A stretch of DNA of 64,000 nt from Myxococcus sp046520405. Its GTDB lineage: Bacteria; Myxococcota; Myxococcia; Myxococcales; Myxococcaceae. The position numbers were made by a program, and so were the translations under genes. The DNA lies in NCBI GenBank assembly GCA_046520405.1, contig JBKGHI010000011.1:1-64000 (forward strand), read 5' to 3'. Below, piece after piece: positions 36,087 to 47,320 of this stretch. Every line of letters starts with the position of its first letter. Within the stretch, counting starts at the first letter, position 1. The notes under the pieces were generated by a model, which saw only the letters and a program-made list of their open reading frames with translations, did not search any database and was not told the origin of the DNA.

Positions 36087-37673
36087 CTACGGCTGGCGCC
36101 GGTACACGTGCAGCGGCGCGGTGAAGCCATCCAGCTCCTGGTAGGCCACGCCGTCCAGCACCAGCGAGCGCCCGTCCAGCTTCACGCCCGCGTCCTTCGC
36201 CAGCGTGCCCCCGTCGAAGCGGACCAGCACGTCCGGGCGGGCCTCCTGCATGCGCTGGCGGAAGGTGTCCCAGCGCACGCGCGCCAGCCGCTCCTCCGGA
36301 AGGCCGGAGAAGAAGGCCAGCTGCAGGTCCATGTAGTTCGGGTCGATGTCGAGCGCCGCGGCGCCGCCCTTGGCGGCGACCTCCGCCTTCAGGAACTTCG
36401 CCACCTGCATCAGCGCCACGGGGTTCGTGGAGGTCGGGCTGATGGGCCGCATCGTGTTCTGGAGGGAGCCGTCGGTGCGGAACGTGTAGAGGCCCATCGC
36501 CACCGGCACCGCCACGGCGACCAGCGCCGTCACGCCCGCCAGGGCCTTGCGCAGCCCGGGCCCTCCGCGCGTCCCCACCAGCCCGGCGAAGCCAAAGGCC
36601 ACGAAGACAGGGACCAGCGCGACCTGCGTCACCGTGAAGCGGCCCAGCGGAACGAAGGTCAGCAGCACCGCCGCGCGGAAGGTGAAGTAGGCGGCGGGAA
36701 TCACCGCCGCGGCCACCAGCCAGCGAGTGTCCGGGCGCGAGCGCCACGCGCGGACCATGCCCGCCATGCCCAGCAGCGCCACCAGCGGCGACAGGGTCAT
36801 CAGGGCGATGCCGGGCCAGAACGTCAGCTGCTGCAGCCGCCAGAGCACGGTCGACCCCGAGCCCATGGACGACTTCACCCAGTTCTGATGGAAGTCCTCC
36901 ACCGCCACCACCGGGAAGAACGGATTGCCGTGCATCAGCTCATTGCCCTGCATCCACAGCAGGGGAAACGGCAGGCACACCAGCCCGAAGCCCACCGCCC
37001 GCGTGAGGGACACCACCTTGTCCTCGCTGCTGAAGCACAACGCCAGCGTGAGCAGCGGGATGTACATCCACGCGTCGTAGCGGAGCGCGCAGGCCAGGTT
37101 GAGCATCAACGCCGCCTGGAACAGAGGCAGGAAGCGGTTCTCGCCCACCCCTTCCGCGTACAGGGCGAAGGTGGCCAGCATGAAGAAGAGGGACACCGCC
37201 TCGCTGCACGCCGTGGTGGAGAACTGCATGTGCATGCCCCACGCGGCGAAGGACAGCCCGGCCACCACGCCCGCGCGCCAGCCGAAGAGCCGCCGCGTCA
37301 GCACGAACAGCGGTACCACCGACAACACGCCGAAAAGCAGGCTCACCACGCGGCCCGCGACCTCCCGGTCGAACACCGACAGCGCCGCGCCCACCAGGTA
37401 CATGTGCAGCGGGCCAAACTGGTAGGCCCCGTCCCCGTAGGCGGTGATGAGGTGCGGAGCCCGGAACCAGCGCTCCGCCAGCTCCGTGCGCACCACGGCG
37501 TCACCGAAGAGGTTCTCGTTGACGAAGAACACGGCCAACCGGGGAACCAACGCCGCCACCAGCAACAGCCCGACCAGCAGCCGGGTGCCTGGCTCATGCA
37601 GAGGGGCAGGCACCGCCGACAGGCCAGGTGCGGTGGGAGACGAAACGGAGAGGGGGGCGGAGGCGGTGGCCAT
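36087..37673 (-). CDS. GT39-family membrane glycosyltransferase (ArnT/PMT-like)
   Basis: 528 aa with about ten hydrophobic helices. The first loop carries the acidic site of the family (FFVNENLFGDAVVRTELAER). The large C-terminal part after the helices is extracytoplasmic. Such enzymes transfer sugar from a polyprenyl-phosphate carrier to proteins or lipids at the outer face of the inner membrane. The acceptor is unknown. The start is taken at the ATG 37673. A GTG at 37757 would overlap the upstream stop (GTGA) and couple the two genes, but the added residues look less like coding sequence. Confidence 0.82.
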   Translation of the reverse strand: MATASAPLSVSSPTAPGLSAVPAPLHEPGTRLLVGLLLVAALVPRLAVFFVNENLFGDAVVRTELAERWFRAPHLITAYGDGAYQFGPLHMYLVGAALSVFDREVAGRVVSLLFGVLSVVPLFVLTRRLFGWRAGVVAGLSFAAWGMHMQFSTTACSEAVSLFFMLATFALYAEGVGENRFLPLFQAALMLNLACALRYDAWMYIPLLTLALCFSSEDKVVSLTRAVGFGLVCLPFPLLWMQGNELMHGNPFFPVVAVEDFHQNWVKSSMGSGSTVLWRLQQLTFWPGIALMTLSPLVALLGMAGMVRAWRSRPDTRWLVAAAVIPAAYFTFRAAVLLTFVPLGRFTVTQVALVPVFVAFGFAGLVGTRGGPGLRKALAGVTALVAVAVPVAMGLYTFRTDGSLQNTMRPISPTSTNPVALMQVAKFLKAEVAAKGGAAALDIDPNYMDLQLAFFSGLPEERLARVRWDTFRQRMQEARPDVLVRFDGGTLAKDAGVKLDGRSLVLDGVAYQELDGFTAPLHVYRRQP

Positions 37674-37753
37674 GACGCGCGGCAGGATACGCAGGCACGG
37701 CCCAAAGCCAAGCTGACGCCCACCGTTCCCTTGCTCGGAGAGCGCGGCCGACT

Positions 37754-38725
37754 TCACGGAGCGCGAACCTGCTCCTCATCCTGTATCCAGGGAGCTGCAA
37801 CCATCTCTCGGCTGCCAGGCGCCAACGGGCCACCGGATTCGAGCGTCACCCGGGCGCGGCGGACCACATCCAGACGCCGGGCCCCCCGCGTCCCCAGCTC
37901 GGCGCGCGACGTGTAGATGACCTCCAGCCGCTCGGGGAACGGGCGGCGCAGGTCGAACCACAGCTCCCCTTCGGCCCTGGGCGCGGACCGCCCTTCCGGG
38001 CTCCGGGACTGGAGGAGGAAGCGCACCCGGCCCCGGGCCCCCTCCAGGGACACCAGTTCATAGGCGATGACGGACAGGCCGTCCGGCCCCAGCGCACGCG
38101 CCACGGCCCAGCGCGCCCCCGGCCCCACGGGCTCTTCGGGAAACTGCGGGGTGACGAGCCACTCCGAGGCCAGCGCCCCCTGCACCAGCGAACGCAACGC
38201 CGAGGACGCGTCGGGCCCCAGCCGCAGCCACGCCTCCACCGGCGTCCCCCGGTCGGAGAGCACCACCTCGCCAGCCCGGCCACTCACCGCGCCCAGCGTT
38301 TCCGCCAGCCTCCACGCCGGCTCCATCCCCTCCTCGTCCACGGCGCGAACCTCGGGGCGGCCCACCCGCAGGTGGTAACGCGCCCGCCCCCTCCCCTCCC
38401 GCGCCTGCCACGCCACATGCAGCGGCAGCAGGATTTCAGGCCCGTACTCCGTGCGCAGCTCACGCTCGGGGCCCGCGCCCAACACCGTCTCGACCTCCGA
38501 CGCCACGGACGCCACCATGCCCTGGCTCCACCCGGGCCGCTGCGCCAGCCGCAGCACGCGACGTGGCGCGGCCCCCGCATCGAGCAGCGCCGTGGCCACC
38601 ACGTCTCCCTCCGCGCGAGGAACGGTGGCGTGGCCCCATGTGCCAAGCAGACAGGTCATGACGAGCAGAACGGGCACGAAGAGGCTCCATGGGAGGACAG
38701 GACAGGCGCCGCCGCCCCATTGCAT
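37754..38725 (-). CDS. Secreted hypothetical protein
   Basis: 323 aa. The hydrophobic N-terminus (CPVLPWSLFVPVLLVMTCLL) is a signal peptide or anchor. The remainder is rich in Arg, Glu and beta-type segments (LLPLHVAWQAREGRG; ARYHLRVGRPEVRAVDEEG; ARWAVARALGPDGLSVIAYE; GELWFDLRRPFPERLEVIYT). No known domain is recognised; the regular strands suggest a beta-rich periplasmic fold. It immediately precedes the GT39 gene and may be its substrate or partner. The start is uncertain; an ATG 22 codons later would shorten the signal. Confidence 0.7.
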   Translation of the reverse strand: MQWGGGACPVLPWSLFVPVLLVMTCLLGTWGHATVPRAEGDVVATALLDAGAAPRRVLRLAQRPGWSQGMVASVASEVETVLGAGPERELRTEYGPEILLPLHVAWQAREGRGRARYHLRVGRPEVRAVDEEGMEPAWRLAETLGAVSGRAGEVVLSDRGTPVEAWLRLGPDASSALRSLVQGALASEWLVTPQFPEEPVGPGARWAVARALGPDGLSVIAYELVSLEGARGRVRFLLQSRSPEGRSAPRAEGELWFDLRRPFPERLEVIYTSRAELGTRGARRLDVVRRARVTLESGGPLAPGSREMVAAPWIQDEEQVRAP

Positions 38726-39383
38726 GCGCCATGCTCAATGCCACGCCCCGGGAGTGCGCCCCGGCGCCGTCCCGAATGGGAGACGCCGCGTGTGAAGCAG
38801 GCACCCATTCGCCATGACAGCCCTTCGGGCGCTGAGCCGCCTTCCCGGCTGCACCTCGCGATGAGACGCCCGCCAGCAAGCAAGCCTGGATGTTTCACGC
38901 GGCATCAATGTCCGGTGGCATTCACTCGCGACATGGGCTGCCATCCCGCACGGCCGCTCGCCTGCTCATGTGCACACGGCACAGCCACGTCGTGAAGGCT
39001 TCGCGCCGACATGTGGAGTGAAAGGGCACGCCGCCCCACAACCCACCTGAGCATTGCCGCTGCCGTGCGCCCGGGAAATGACCGTTCAGGCGTTCACTAC
39101 CCCTCGTGCAACCGGTGTGCGCCTACCCCCGTGGGCGAGGGCCCTTATAATCAAGATGCCTTTTCACCCCGTGGAGGGGGTGCGCCTTCGGGCGTTCCAT
39201 CCCTGACACGAGCGTAACGCGCGGTCCCACTCCGCGGCGGGGTCCCGAAGGGGCAGCAGGGCTGTCGTGCCTGGGACCTCGTTGGGGTGGGTGTGGAATG
39301 GCGGTCATGCCCTCCAGGTTGACCATTTTGGCCCCCTGTCGGCGCGGCTATTCCGCGTCCCGGGCGGGCTCCGAGGGAGAGAC
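38726..39383. other. Long intergenic region upstream of prkA
   Basis: 658 bases, the largest gap in the window. No gene, tRNA or strong hairpin was recognised. It contains TATAAT at 39146-39151, CCGGGAAA at 39071-39078 and a purine-rich ribosome site just before prkA. It probably holds the control region of the prkA-yeaH-spoVR operon and a long leader. Confidence 0.5.
39146..39151 (+). promoter_or_regulatory. Consensus -10 box in the prkA upstream region
   Basis: An exact TATAAT, rare in DNA this GC-rich. No -35 box is apparent 16-18 bases upstream, so an activator or another sigma factor may be needed. The leader to the prkA ATG would be about 225 bases. Confidence 0.35.
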
Positions 39384-41447
<2,064 letters not shown>

Positions 41448-41469
41448 CACCAGAGAGGGGCGAGCCGCC

Positions 41470-42579
41470 GTGACCTTGAAGATTCACCAGGACCACTCCC
41501 GCTTCAAACAGATTGTCCGGGGGAAGATCAAAGCCAACCTGCGCAAGTACGTGCAGAAGGGCGAGATGATTGGCAAGAAGGGGAAGGACGCCATCTCCAT
41601 CCCCATCCCCTTCATCGACATCCCCCGCTTCAAGTACGGCCACAAGGAGCAGGGTGGCGTCGGACAGGGTGACGGCGAGGTCGGCCAGCAGCTCGGCCCC
41701 GGGGCGGTGGAGCCCGGGGAGGGCCACCAGGCCGGCCAGGGCGAGGGAGACCACGCCCTGGAAGTGGACGTCACGCTCGACGAGCTCGCCCAGATTCTGG
41801 GCGAGGAGCTGCAGCTCCCCAACATCGAGCGGCGGCAGAGCGAGCGCATCATCACCCAGAAGATCCGCTACACCGGCGTCAACACCACCGGCCCGGAGTC
41901 GCTGCGGCACTTCAAGCGGACCTTCAAGCAGGCCCTGCGGCGTCAGATTGCCGCCGGCACGTATGACCCGGCGCGGCCCGTCATCATCCCCACGCGCGAG
42001 GACCGCCGCTACCGCAGCTACAAGCTCCAGGACCTGCCGGATACCAACGCGGTCATCATCTACATGATGGACGTGTCCGGCTCCATGGGTGACGAGCAGA
42101 AGGAGATCGTCCGCATCGAGAGCTTCTGGCTCGATACGTGGCTGCGCCACCAATACAAGGGTCTGGAGGCGCGCTACATCATCCACGACGCGGTGGCGCG
42201 CGAGGTGGATCGCGACACGTTCTTCCACACCCGCGAGTCCGGCGGGACGATGATCTCCAGCGCCTACAAGCTCTGCCGGGACATCATCCTGGCGGACTAC
42301 CCGAAGAGCGCGTGGAACATCTACCCGTTCCACTTCAGCGACGGGGACAACTGGAGCGCGGACGACACGCGGCAGTGCATCGAGATGCTGCGCAATGACG
42401 TGCTGCCCAACGTCAACCAGTTCGCCTACGGACAGGTGGAGTCGCCCTACGGCAGCGGCCAGTTCATCAAGGATTTGCGCGAGGCGGTGGGGGACACGCC
42501 CAACGTCGCGCTGAGCGAAATCGCGGACAAGGACGCCATCTACGCGTCCATCAAGGACTTCCTCGGCAAGGGCCGCTGA
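41470..42579 (+). CDS. yeaH: DUF444 protein YeaH/YhbH with vWA-like domain
   Basis: 369 aa from a GTG. The basic N-terminus (IHQDHSRFKQIVRGKIKANL) and a Gly/Gln-rich linker (about residues 60-95) lead to a von Willebrand A-like domain with the MIDAS motif DVSGSMGD at D201-S203-S205. FFHTRESGGTMISSAYKL contributes the third metal site. E. coli YeaH partners the PrkA homologue YeaG in the nitrogen-starvation response. Here the gene lies between prkA and spoVR, and all three are surely co-transcribed. Confidence 0.93.
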   Translation: MTLKIHQDHSRFKQIVRGKIKANLRKYVQKGEMIGKKGKDAISIPIPFIDIPRFKYGHKEQGGVGQGDGEVGQQLGPGAVEPGEGHQAGQGEGDHALEVDVTLDELAQILGEELQLPNIERRQSERIITQKIRYTGVNTTGPESLRHFKRTFKQALRRQIAAGTYDPARPVIIPTREDRRYRSYKLQDLPDTNAVIIYMMDVSGSMGDEQKEIVRIESFWLDTWLRHQYKGLEARYIIHDAVAREVDRDTFFHTRESGGTMISSAYKLCRDIILADYPKSAWNIYPFHFSDGDNWSADDTRQCIEMLRNDVLPNVNQFAYGQVESPYGSGQFIKDLREAVGDTPNVALSEIADKDAIYASIKDFLGKGR

Positions 42580-42614
42580 CTTCAGCGGCCCGGTTTCACC
42601 GGAGCGACTGCCCG

Positions 42615-44108
42615 ATGCCCAAGAGCCTCACCCCCCGCCTCGCCGCGCTCCGGGACGAAATCCATGGCTATGCCAAGGAGTTCGGCCTGGACTTCTTCGA
42701 CACCCGCTTCGAGATGGTGTCCTACGACGAGATGAACATGGTGGCCGCCTACGGCGGCTTCCCCACCCGCTACCCCCACTGGCGCTGGGGCATGGAGTAC
42801 GAGCAGCTCGCCAAGGGCTACGAGTACGGGCTGAGCAAAATCTACGAGCTCGTCATCAACAACGACCCTTGCTACGCCTACTTGATGGAGAGCAACCCGG
42901 AGGTGGACCAGAAGCTCGTCATGGCCCACGTCTACGGACACTGCGACTTCTTCAAGAACAACTTCTCCTTCCGGCACACCAACCGCCGGATGATTGACGA
43001 GATGGCCAACCACGCCACGCGGGTGCGGCGCTGGGTGGACAAGATGGGCGTGGAGAAGGTCGAGGACTTCATCGACCGGACGCTGAGCCTGGAGAACCTC
43101 ATCGACCAGCACGCGCCGCACATCCGGCGCAACCCGGACCCGCAGAAGGCCGAGGACGAGCTCAAGGCCAACGAGCGCGTGGAGGGCTTCAAGGTGGGCC
43201 GCGAGTACATGCGCGGCTACATCAACCCGTCCGAGTTCCTCGACTCCCAGCGCAAGAAGGTGGAGGACGAGAAGCAGCGCGCCAAGAAGTTTCCCGAGCG
43301 CCCCCAGCGCGACGTGCTCCTCTTCCTGCTGGAGGAGGCCCCGCTGGAGCCGTGGGAGGCGGACATCCTCGCCATTCTCCGCGACGAGGCCCACTACTTC
43401 GCGCCCCAGGGCCAGACGAAAATCATGAACGAGGGGTGGGCCAGCTACTGGCACTCCACCATCATGACGCGCCGGGCCCTCAAGGACGACGAAATCATCG
43501 ACTACGCGGACCACCACTCCGGCACCATGGGCACGCGCCCGGGCGCCATCAACCCGTACAAGCTGGGCATCGAGCTGTGGCGCGACATCGAGGAGCGGTG
43601 GAACAAGGGCCGCTTCGGCAAGGAGTGGGACGAGTGCGATGACCTCCGCGCGCGCCGCGCCTGGGACAAGAAGCTGGGCGCCGGCCGCGAGAAGATTTTC
43701 GAGGTCCGCAAGCACTACAACGACATCACCTTCATCGACACGTTCCTGACGCCCGAGTTCGCGATGGAGCAGAAGCTCTTCGTGTACGGCTTCAACGACA
43801 AGCGCAACTCGTGGGAGATTCTCGACCGCGAGTTCAAGAAGGTGAAGAACAAGCTCCTGCAGGGGCTCACCAACTTCGGCCAGCCCATCATCGAGGTGGT
43901 GGACGGCAACTTCGAGAACCGCAGCGAGCTGCTGCTGGCGCACCGCCACGACGGCCAGGACCTCAAGGGCGACTACGCGCGCGAGACGCTGCGCAACCTC
44001 CAGTCCCTGTGGCGCCGGCCCGTCAACATCCTCACGCGGTACGACAACAAGGGCGCCATGCTGCGCTTCGACGGGCAGAGCCACTCCGAGCGGAAGGTGG
44101 AGCTCTGA
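42615..44108 (+). CDS. spoVR: SpoVR family protein
   Basis: 497 aa, full length for the family (E. coli YcgB, B. subtilis SpoVR). Conserved stretches are present: YDEMNMVAAYGGFPTRYPHW, VMAHVYGHCDFFKNNFSF, ILRDEAHYFAPQGQTKIMNE, GWASYWHS and HSGTMGTRPGAINPYKLGIE. The His/Glu pairs suggest a metal-dependent hydrolase-like core, but the reaction is unknown. In Bacillus it is needed for spore cortex formation; in the prkA operon it is linked to starvation. The GGAG upstream of the ATG fits a ribosome site. The last codons form part of an inverted repeat with the facing gene. Confidence 0.94.
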   Translation: MPKSLTPRLAALRDEIHGYAKEFGLDFFDTRFEMVSYDEMNMVAAYGGFPTRYPHWRWGMEYEQLAKGYEYGLSKIYELVINNDPCYAYLMESNPEVDQKLVMAHVYGHCDFFKNNFSFRHTNRRMIDEMANHATRVRRWVDKMGVEKVEDFIDRTLSLENLIDQHAPHIRRNPDPQKAEDELKANERVEGFKVGREYMRGYINPSEFLDSQRKKVEDEKQRAKKFPERPQRDVLLFLLEEAPLEPWEADILAILRDEAHYFAPQGQTKIMNEGWASYWHSTIMTRRALKDDEIIDYADHHSGTMGTRPGAINPYKLGIELWRDIEERWNKGRFGKEWDECDDLRARRAWDKKLGAGREKIFEVRKHYNDITFIDTFLTPEFAMEQKLFVYGFNDKRNSWEILDREFKKVKNKLLQGLTNFGQPIIEVVDGNFENRSELLLAHRHDGQDLKGDYARETLRNLQSLWRRPVNILTRYDNKGAMLRFDGQSHSERKVEL

Positions 44109-44139
44109 GCGGCCCTGCCCTGCTGCCCCGGCCGGTGCG

Positions 44140-44145
<6 letters not shown>
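44103..44145. terminator. Inverted repeat containing both facing stop codons (spoVR / aldo-keto reductase)
   Basis: CTCTGA (44103-44108) pairs with TCAGAG (44140-44145). The inner GGCC at 44111-44114 can pair with a GGCC near 44130. Both stop codons lie in the outer stem. Confidence 0.35.
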
Positions 44146-45126
<981 letters not shown>

Positions 45127-45324
45127 GTGCTCCTCCTCGCGTGCGTGACGGGCCCTCAGCGGAGCCCGGCCATCCCCAAGGTGGGCAGCGTCTCCCGGGG
45201 GCGCAGGGAAGCCTGGCCGGGCGCTCGACGGCGGTGTGGAGCAGCCAGGCAGCCGAGCCCGGAAATTTCCCGGCCCTTCGCTGGGCGAGCGCCAGGGTGT
45301 CCACTACACTCGGCCCCCGCCCCC

Positions 45325-46503
45325 ATGAGAATCGCTCCCCTGCTCTGCCTGGCCGCCGCGCTGGTGGCCTCGACGTCCGAAGCCGCTGTCCGCTACGTCA
45401 TCAAGAACCGCCGCATCGAGCCGAACCAGACGCTCGCGAAGGCGCTGCACGACGCGCATCTCCCGGACGCGCAGGTGGCCGCGGTCATCTCCGCGCTGGA
45501 GGGCGTGTTCGACTTCCGCAAGTCGCGCGTGGGCGACCAGCTGCGGCTCGTCATGCGCGACGGGGAGCTGGACTTCTTCGACTACCGCCAGAGCATGGTG
45601 GACGAGTGGCAGGTCCGCCGCGACGGCGAGAAGTACGTGGGCAGCAAGCGCGCCATCGAGGTGGAGAAGCAGGTCGCCGTCGTCGCGCTGGAAATCCAGT
45701 CGTCGCTGTACGAGGCGGCGGTGGCCTCGGGTGAGGACCCGGCCATCGGCATGGTGCTGGCGGACGTGTTCGCCTGGGACATCGACTTCTACCGCGACGT
45801 GCGCAAGGGCGACACGGCGCGCGCGCTGGTGGAGAAGTTCGTCTCCAAGGGCCGCCTGCTGCGCTACGGCGACGTGCTGGCGGCGACGTACGCGGGCGGC
45901 CTGGTGGGCAACAAGAAGGTGTACCGCTACGTGCTCCCGGACGGGCAGCCCAACTACTTCAACGAGGAGGGCGCCAGCGCGAAGAAGACCTTCCTCAAGA
46001 CGCCGCTGAAGTACGCCAACGTCACCAGCCGCTTCGGCTCGCGCTTCCACCCGGTGCTCAAGTACCTCAAGGCCCACAACGGCGTGGACTACGGCACCCC
46101 CATTGGCACCCCCGTGTGGGCGGTGGCGGACGGCACGGTGACGCAGGCGGGCTACGCGGGCGCCGCGGGCAACATGGTGGTCATCCGCCACGCCAACGGC
46201 TTCGAGACGCAGTACATGCACCTGTCCCGCTTCGGTGAAGGCGTCCGCGCGGGCGCCCGGGTGCGGCAGAAGCAGGTCATCGCCTACTCCGGCAACACGG
46301 GCCGCTCCACCGGGCCGCACCTGCACTTCGGCCTCAAGCGCAACGGCCAGTACACCAACCCGCTCAACCAGCAGTTCCCCCGCGCGGACCCGCTGCCCAA
46401 GGAGCTGCTGCCGGACTTCCTCGCCAAGGCGCAGGAGCTGACGGGGCAGATGGAGGCCGTGTCCGTGGCCGCCGTCGCCGGGCAGGCCGCGGCCATGCCG
46501 TGA
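45325..46503 (+). CDS. M23-family (LytM) peptidoglycan peptidase
   Basis: 392 aa with a signal peptide (MRIAPLLCLAAALVASTSEA). An N-terminal OapA/LysM-type region (about 25-110) handles murein binding: IEPNQTLAKALHDAHLPDAQ and VFDFRKSRVGDQLRLVMRDG. The LytM catalytic domain has HNGVDYGTPIGTPVWAVADG (H251, D255) and HLHFG (H332, H334), so all zinc ligands are present. It probably cleaves peptide cross-bridges of peptidoglycan. It is followed 9 bases later by a convergent gene. Confidence 0.9.
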   Translation: MRIAPLLCLAAALVASTSEAAVRYVIKNRRIEPNQTLAKALHDAHLPDAQVAAVISALEGVFDFRKSRVGDQLRLVMRDGELDFFDYRQSMVDEWQVRRDGEKYVGSKRAIEVEKQVAVVALEIQSSLYEAAVASGEDPAIGMVLADVFAWDIDFYRDVRKGDTARALVEKFVSKGRLLRYGDVLAATYAGGLVGNKKVYRYVLPDGQPNYFNEEGASAKKTFLKTPLKYANVTSRFGSRFHPVLKYLKAHNGVDYGTPIGTPVWAVADGTVTQAGYAGAAGNMVVIRHANGFETQYMHLSRFGEGVRAGARVRQKQVIAYSGNTGRSTGPHLHFGLKRNGQYTNPLNQQFPRADPLPKELLPDFLAKAQELTGQMEAVSVAAVAGQAAAMP

Positions 46504-46512
46504 GGCGGCGGC

Positions 46513-47097
46513 CTACTCCCAGGTGATGACGTAGTCGGCACCGCTCACGCCACGAGGGGTGCCCACCACCTTGCTCTTGCAGCCGATGACGCTCAGCGCC
46601 TCCTGCAAGACGCCCTCGTGGTACTGCACCGGCTGCATGTCCCCGTGGAAGGCCAGGCGGACCTGCTTGTCCCCCAGCACCGCGTATTCACGCCGGCCGT
46701 AGCTCACCAGCGTCGAGTACGCGGTGGGCGCGTGGGACAGCAGCCGCTTCGGGTCGCCCTTGCCGATGAGCCGGATGAGCGTCTGCCCCACCGTGGACTG
46801 GAAGAAGTGCGTGACGGCCGCGGCGCCGCAGGCCCGCACCGCGTCCTCCCTGGTGCCGTAGACGGGCGTCAGCGCCTCCGACGTGGCGTACAGGAGGCGC
46901 AGCGCGTCCACCGCCGGATAGGAGAAGAAGTCCACGGGCGAGCGCTTGAAGAAAGGCTCCCGCAGCCGCGTGGCCGCCTCCGCGCCGAGCTTCTTCTCCG
47001 CCAGGTTGAACACCGCGTTGAAGATGAGCCCGCGCACCGTGTCATCGGGCCGGATGACGGCCAGCCGTTGTTCAAGGTCGCTCTTCGGGAAACCCAT
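46513..47097 (-). CDS. TIGR02265/DUF2378 family protein (Myxococcus paralogous family)
   Basis: 194 aa, the usual size. The family is largely confined to myxobacteria and its role is unknown. Typical features are present: VRGLIFNAVFNLAEKKLGAE, PFFKRSPVDFFSYPAVDALR, VYGTREDAVRACGAAAVTHF, FQSTVGQTLIRLIGKGDPKR and the ending VIGCKSKVVGTP. It is cytoplasmic and appears single-domain. It is one of the two strongest taxonomic markers in the window. Confidence 0.85.
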   Translation of the reverse strand: MGFPKSDLEQRLAVIRPDDTVRGLIFNAVFNLAEKKLGAEAATRLREPFFKRSPVDFFSYPAVDALRLLYATSEALTPVYGTREDAVRACGAAAVTHFFQSTVGQTLIRLIGKGDPKRLLSHAPTAYSTLVSYGRREYAVLGDKQVRLAFHGDMQPVQYHEGVLQEALSVIGCKSKVVGTPRGVSGADYVITWE

Positions 47098-47320
47098 GGC
47101 GGATTGATTTCTACATCAATCCGCCCCCGGGATGGCGCCTCATCCACCGACAGGCAGTTCGCCGCCCTTCCAGGTGAGCAGTGTCAAGCGCCCGGACGCG
47201 CTTTACCGGTGCGATGCGAGACACGGCTGCGCTAGCCTGACGCACCTTCGCGTACCCGGGAAAGCCCGGGGGCCGCGAAACCTTGAACCGCAGCATCTAC
47301 GTCCCGAGATACCCAGCGAC

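Noticed and set aside
38891..38900. parS-like half site TGTTTCACGC
   Set aside because: Only one arm matches; the other (GGCATC) does not complete the palindrome, and the ParA-like gene is 10 kb away.
39321..39350. TTGACC...TATTCC as a prkA promoter
   Set aside because: The spacer is about 24 bases, too long for sigma-70.
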